DNA from: Salaquimonas sp041736675
GTDB taxonomy: Bacteria > Pseudomonadota > Alphaproteobacteria > Rhizobiales > Rhizobiaceae
DNA: 64,000 nucleotides
Assembly (NCBI GenBank): GCA_041736675.1
Contig: JBGSTD010000048.1
Location: forward strand, 1 to 64,000
Reading direction: 5' to 3'
The translations under genes and the position numbers were made by a program. The first letter of the stretch is position 1; each line of letters opens with the position of its first letter. Below, one piece after another: positions 60,731-64,000 of the stretch. The notes under the pieces were generated by a model that saw only the letters and a list, made by a program, of their open reading frames with translations, was not told where the DNA came from and did not search any database.

Positions 60731-61885
60731 ATGGCAGTTCCGGCCCATCTGATAGAAACCACTTTTGACAAGATAAAAGGTTGGCAGGATGAAGATCATC
60801 TTGCAGCGCTTTCCTGTTTCAGGGTTAGCGCCCGTCGGATGAGAGAGCGTCACTACTCGACGAAGCTATTGGGTATCGACGGAGAAACCTTGGCGGATCT
60901 GGCAAAAAGTGCGCTTGCAATCGATTTGCAATCAAAAGATGTTGCCGCAATTGCCCGGAAGTTTTTTGAAAATAACTTTGTCCCCCATGCCATTAAACCC
61001 GTTGAAGAAAAAGACCGGGGTTTTGTAACGGCCTATTATGAGCCGGAGATCGCCGCATCCAAGGTAAAGACTGCAAAGTTCCGCTTTCCATTGCTCAAAC
61101 GACCGGATGATCTTGTTGCAATTGATGATGAAACACGGCCACAGGAGATGGATCCAGCCTATTTCTTTGCGAAAAATGAAAATGGCAAAATTACGTATTA
61201 TCCTGATCGCAGGCAAATCGAGACTGGCATTCTGGATGATCGGAAGCTGGAATTGTTCTGGCTTGAAAACCGGATTGATATTTTTTTCATACACATCCAA
61301 GGCTCTGCCCGACTGATCATGCCTGATGGTGCTGTCAAACGTGTTTCTTATGCTGGCAAGACCGGTCATCCTTTTACGCCGATCGGGAAAATACTCATCG
61401 ATCGCGGTGAACTTGATCTGCAGAATGTGACCATGCAAACTATCCGTGCTTGGCTTGAGCAACATCCTGATCAGGCTGATCAGTTGATGTGGCAAAACCG
61501 ATCTTTCATTTTTTTTCAGGAAATTGATCATCCTGATCCTGATCTTGGGCCGGTCGCCGCCGCTGGTGTGCCGCTGACTCCAGGACGAAGTCTCGCAATT
61601 GATCACCGGTTGCACACATTTGGCACGCCGATATGGGTGGCAACTCGTATGCCGATACCTGGTCAGTCGCATCCTTTTGCCCGCTTGATGATCGCCCAGG
61701 ATACCGGTTCGGCCATTGTTGGCCCCGCGCGCGGTGATCTATTCATTGGTACAGGACTTGAAGCAGGACAAATAGCCGGCGGCGTGAGAAACCAGGCTGA
61801 TTTTATTGCATTGGTGCCCTCTCCAATGCGAGCTCCAAATGAAAATCCGGTGAATGGCGCGGTTGAAGATGATGTGTTGCCATGA
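60731..61885 (+). CDS. mltA: Membrane-bound lytic transglycosylase A
   Basis: 384 residues from ATG 60731 behind GAGGCAG. MltA double-psi barrel with FVTAYYEPEIAASKVKTAKF, GKITYYPDRRQIETGIL, FFIHIQGSARLIMPDG (catalytic region) and RLMIAQDTGSAIVGPARGDL (3D domain). No N-terminal signal or lipobox is visible, unlike E. coli MltA. Overlaps the Smr gene by 4 bases. Confidence 0.92.
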   Translation: MAVPAHLIETTFDKIKGWQDEDHLAALSCFRVSARRMRERHYSTKLLGIDGETLADLAKSALAIDLQSKDVAAIARKFFENNFVPHAIKPVEEKDRGFVTAYYEPEIAASKVKTAKFRFPLLKRPDDLVAIDDETRPQEMDPAYFFAKNENGKITYYPDRRQIETGILDDRKLELFWLENRIDIFFIHIQGSARLIMPDGAVKRVSYAGKTGHPFTPIGKILIDRGELDLQNVTMQTIRAWLEQHPDQADQLMWQNRSFIFFQEIDHPDPDLGPVAAAGVPLTPGRSLAIDHRLHTFGTPIWVATRMPIPGQSHPFARLMIAQDTGSAIVGPARGDLFIGTGLEAGQIAGGVRNQADFIALVPSPMRAPNENPVNGAVEDDVLP

Positions 61886-62544
61886 AGGAAAAATCCCGCA
61901 CACAACTGCCCTCCAATTTGAAAAAAAAAAGAGCGCTGCACCCCGAAGAGGAAGAACTTTGGCACAGGGTCAGAAAAACTGTCAGCCCAATTGATGCCAA
62001 GAGACAGGATTTGATGCATTGGCTAGATGCACAGGAAGCAGACAATCCCGATACGGGCATCAACCCATTGCAAAAAATCGCGCTGCCCGCGGGTGACAAG
62101 CCTGCGCCCAAAATTCCCTCGCGGCTTTTCCCGGTGCGCTCCTATTCTCCTCCGGTCAGTTTACCATCACCGCAAGGCCAGTCTGGAACGATTGATGACA
62201 AGACCGCAAGAAAACTGTCGCGCGGCAAGCTATCAATTGACGCTAGGATAGACCTCCATGGCATGACACAGACGCAAGCACATGCAGTTTTGAAAAACTT
62301 CCTCTTTGATTGCTTTTATCAAAATTCCCGCATGGTACTTGTTATCACCGGAAAAGGCAGGCTTCAGGAGGGAGTTTTAAAACAGGCGGTTCCCCATTGG
62401 TTGCGCGAACCTCAAATAGCCCAGTTTGTCTCTGCTTTCCGGACCGCCAATATCACCCATGGCGGTGAAGGTGCTTTGTATGTCCGTCTGCGTAAACGCG
62501 ACAAAGTGAACAGTGATAAAGTAATCAGGGATAAACTCCGATGA
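61882..62544 (+). CDS. Smr-domain protein
   Basis: 220 residues. A variable N-terminal half; the C-terminal Smr domain has KLSIDARIDLHGMTQTQAHA, VITGKGRLQEGVLKQAVPHW and FRTANITHGGEGALYVRLR. The DLHG and GKG motifs are those of the nuclease-like MutS2 Smr fold. It lies in the operon timA-mltA-smr-xre with 4-base overlaps. Confidence 0.9.
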   Translation: MKEKSRTQLPSNLKKKRALHPEEEELWHRVRKTVSPIDAKRQDLMHWLDAQEADNPDTGINPLQKIALPAGDKPAPKIPSRLFPVRSYSPPVSLPSPQGQSGTIDDKTARKLSRGKLSIDARIDLHGMTQTQAHAVLKNFLFDCFYQNSRMVLVITGKGRLQEGVLKQAVPHWLREPQIAQFVSAFRTANITHGGEGALYVRLRKRDKVNSDKVIRDKLR

Positions 62545-62909
62545 CCCCTTTCGGATTGAGAATTCGCGAATTGCGGGCTGAAAAAAAAGTTACCCAAAAA
62601 CAGATGGCTGAAGAGCTGGGTGTATCGGCGGCTTATCTTTCAGCTCTTGAAAAGGGCAATCGCGGCGCACCAAGCTGGCAGTTTGTCCAGCGAATTATCG
62701 GCTATTTCAATGTGATCTGGGATGATGCCGAAGAGTTGGAACGCTTGTCGGTAACCTCTCATCCAAGGGTAGTCGTTGATACGTCCAAACTATCTGTCGA
62801 GGCAACAGAACTTGCCAATCTTCTTTCCAGAAGAATCAATGAACTCGACAAGCAGGATCTGGTTGAAATCGCTCATGACATCAAGGTTCGCGCCAATCGC
62901 CGCCGCTAA
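62541..62909 (+). CDS. XRE-family helix-turn-helix regulator
   Basis: 122 residues. HTH of XRE type: GLRIRELRAEKKVTQKQMAE then LGVSAAYLSALEKGNRGAPS near the N-terminus, and a helical tail ending in RANRRR. Start ATG overlaps the Smr gene. Common at this position in rhizobia. Ligand and targets unknown. Confidence 0.88.
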   Translation: MTPFGLRIRELRAEKKVTQKQMAEELGVSAAYLSALEKGNRGAPSWQFVQRIIGYFNVIWDDAEELERLSVTSHPRVVVDTSKLSVEATELANLLSRRINELDKQDLVEIAHDIKVRANRRR

Positions 62910-62916
62910 GGACGAA

Positions 62917-63867
62917 TTACTTTAAAAGCGTGCGCAACTCTTCAATCTTGTCGTTGACCAGCCAGCCGTAGTAGTTTTCTTCGGGTTGGGCATTTGGGTC
63001 GGTGGCCCGCTTTTGGGCAAGCATGTCTGCCCGGTCACGTACATCTCCAAGATTGTAGAGCGTTGCTGTAATACCGGGGTTGTTGGAAATGTCGAGATTG
63101 GCGCGGGATTTGTAGGCATCAATCGAAAGGCGGATAATTGCAGCCATGTAATCCAGAGTTGTATCGGGCCGCATGATTGTGGCATACACCTCAGGGGCGT
63201 TTCCGGCATCAAGCTTTTTGGCACCTGTACGCGCCGCAACCATGTCGGTTGCGCCAAGAGCAGTTAACGGGTTGAGTTGCCCCAGTCCGAATGTCTGTCC
63301 GGCATAATAGGGCTGGAAAAAAATCTTGCTGAACCGGTCATTCGGCCACGACTTTCCGTCAAGGGATTTTCCCTCAAACTGTTCTTGCCAGACTTCCTCA
63401 CGGCAATCCCACAATTGATAACTGTCCTTGAGTGCAGCACATTTGGAAAATTGCGGCCTTTTGACGAAATCAACAACCGTTTCACCGTCATAGGCAAACT
63501 CGATTCCGCTTTTCAGATAGGAGGCAGCTTTAACAAAATAGGTTTGCAGAAAATCGAGGGCATCCACGTTGTATGTGTGCTCACCAACGAGCGCACCGAC
63601 AATGTGGACCGGATCAATTCCAAATTTTTTGGCGGATATCTTGATCTGGTTCTGGAGTTTCTTGTCACTGGAAATCAGATCACGGATTTTTTCATATTTT
63701 TGCTGAAAGCTTCCGTTTCCCGCTTTGGTTCGCGACGCGGAGGTATTTGGTATCGTTGGCTGGCTTGCGTTTCTGTTCCCCGCAGGCACTTCAAAAAGTT
63801 GTGCCTGAGCCAAACCCGCAATGCTGGTTAGCACTAAAATTCCAACCCATTGCACAACACGCCGCAT
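62917..63867 (-). CDS. DUF1402 secreted protein, lytic-transglycosylase-like
   Basis: 316 residues from ATG 63867 (GGAAAA upstream); 63900 is possible but has no binding site. Signal peptide VVQWVGILVLTSIAGLAQAQ. The body contains KKFGIDPVHIVGALVGEHTY (a catalytic Glu), FGLGQLNPLTALGATDMVAA and LDYMAAIIRLSIDAYK, a lysozyme-like pattern. DUF1402 is found in Hyphomicrobiales, function not established. Convergent with the XRE gene. Confidence 0.85.
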   Translation of the reverse strand: MRRVVQWVGILVLTSIAGLAQAQLFEVPAGNRNASQPTIPNTSASRTKAGNGSFQQKYEKIRDLISSDKKLQNQIKISAKKFGIDPVHIVGALVGEHTYNVDALDFLQTYFVKAASYLKSGIEFAYDGETVVDFVKRPQFSKCAALKDSYQLWDCREEVWQEQFEGKSLDGKSWPNDRFSKIFFQPYYAGQTFGLGQLNPLTALGATDMVAARTGAKKLDAGNAPEVYATIMRPDTTLDYMAAIIRLSIDAYKSRANLDISNNPGITATLYNLGDVRDRADMLAQKRATDPNAQPEENYYGWLVNDKIEELRTLLK

Positions 63868-64000
63868 CTGTTTTCCGAAATATTGCGACCCTTCTATCAT
63901 TTGGAAAATGACGAAATGATCTGGTTCCTGTTGTGATCAAACAGCGTATGTATCCGGCTGTTACCAAGGGTCAAATAGCAAATCTTGAAGCCATGAGTCG

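Noticed and set aside
63933..64000. Open frame at the right end (GTG 63933 or ATG 63948)
   Set aside because: Too short to judge and no ribosome binding site; it could be the 5' end of a gene beyond the window.
1..64000. CRISPR arrays
   Set aside because: No regularly spaced repeats were seen anywhere in the window.

Overview
The window is a chromosomal segment of an alphaproteobacterium, almost certainly of the order Hyphomicrobiales (Rhizobiales). The evidence is the gene order hemJ-hemE-oriC-ppsR-maf-aroE-coaE-dnaQ-secB, the rho-mnmE-mnmG-rsmG-parA-parB block with TGTTTCACGTGAAACA parS sites, a PhyR/NepR/EcfG general stress response (GSR) locus, and families such as DUF1402 and DUF3309. 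Base composition is moderate for the group. The species cannot be named from the sequence.

Layout. (1) 1-3.6 kb is accessory DNA: the 3' end of an IS3-type transposase, a gene remnant, a Ner-like regulator, a small secreted protein, and a translationally coupled pair made of a ribbon-helix-helix protein and a HUH-type replication initiator. The pair resembles a plasmid copG-rep cassette sitting in the chromosome. (2) 3.7-11.6 kb is a phenylacetate catabolic cluster: paaR and paaK on the minus strand, paaZ and paaABCDE on the plus strand, with a candidate PaaR operator and a consensus promoter inside a large dyad upstream of paaA. (3) 11.7-26 kb is a stress island: PhyR, NepR, EcfG, two HWE/HisKA_2 kinases, a degenerate receiver, a Crp/Fnr regulator, a lipid-kinase-like protein, Dps and many small membrane proteins. 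Five promoters of the exact form GGAAC-N16-CGTT, plus two with CATT, precede these genes, so the core regulators sit inside their own predicted regulon. The dps gene is interrupted at an A_AAA_AAG slippery heptamer, and a -1 shift there restores the usual Dps C-terminus.

(4) 26-45 kb is housekeeping: tRNA-Gly, ybaK, a YbbN-like thioredoxin, a LON-domain protein, a Trm112-like protein, a UbiH-type monooxygenase, tesB, glnK-amtB with a strong terminator, ftsK, lolA, xthA, regulators, an L,D-transpeptidase, yggS, leuS-lptE-holA. (5) 45-58 kb is the replication and segregation region. The minus-strand block parB, parA, rsmG, mnmG, mnmE, rho, hemJ, hemE faces away from an intergenic region (54432-54831) that holds a cluster of DnaA boxes and an AT-rich tract, the predicted oriC. 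Two perfect parS sites and one near-perfect site lie 4-7 kb from it. On the other side ppsR, maf, aroE, coaE and dnaQ run away from the origin. (6) 58-64 kb carries secB, fxsA, a Tim44-like gene, mltA, an Smr-domain gene, an XRE regulator and a DUF1402 gene.

Most of the window is ordinary core genome. The parts that deserve attention are the cop-rep module, the GSR regulon with the dps slippery site, the paaA dyad, and the origin with its parS sites.
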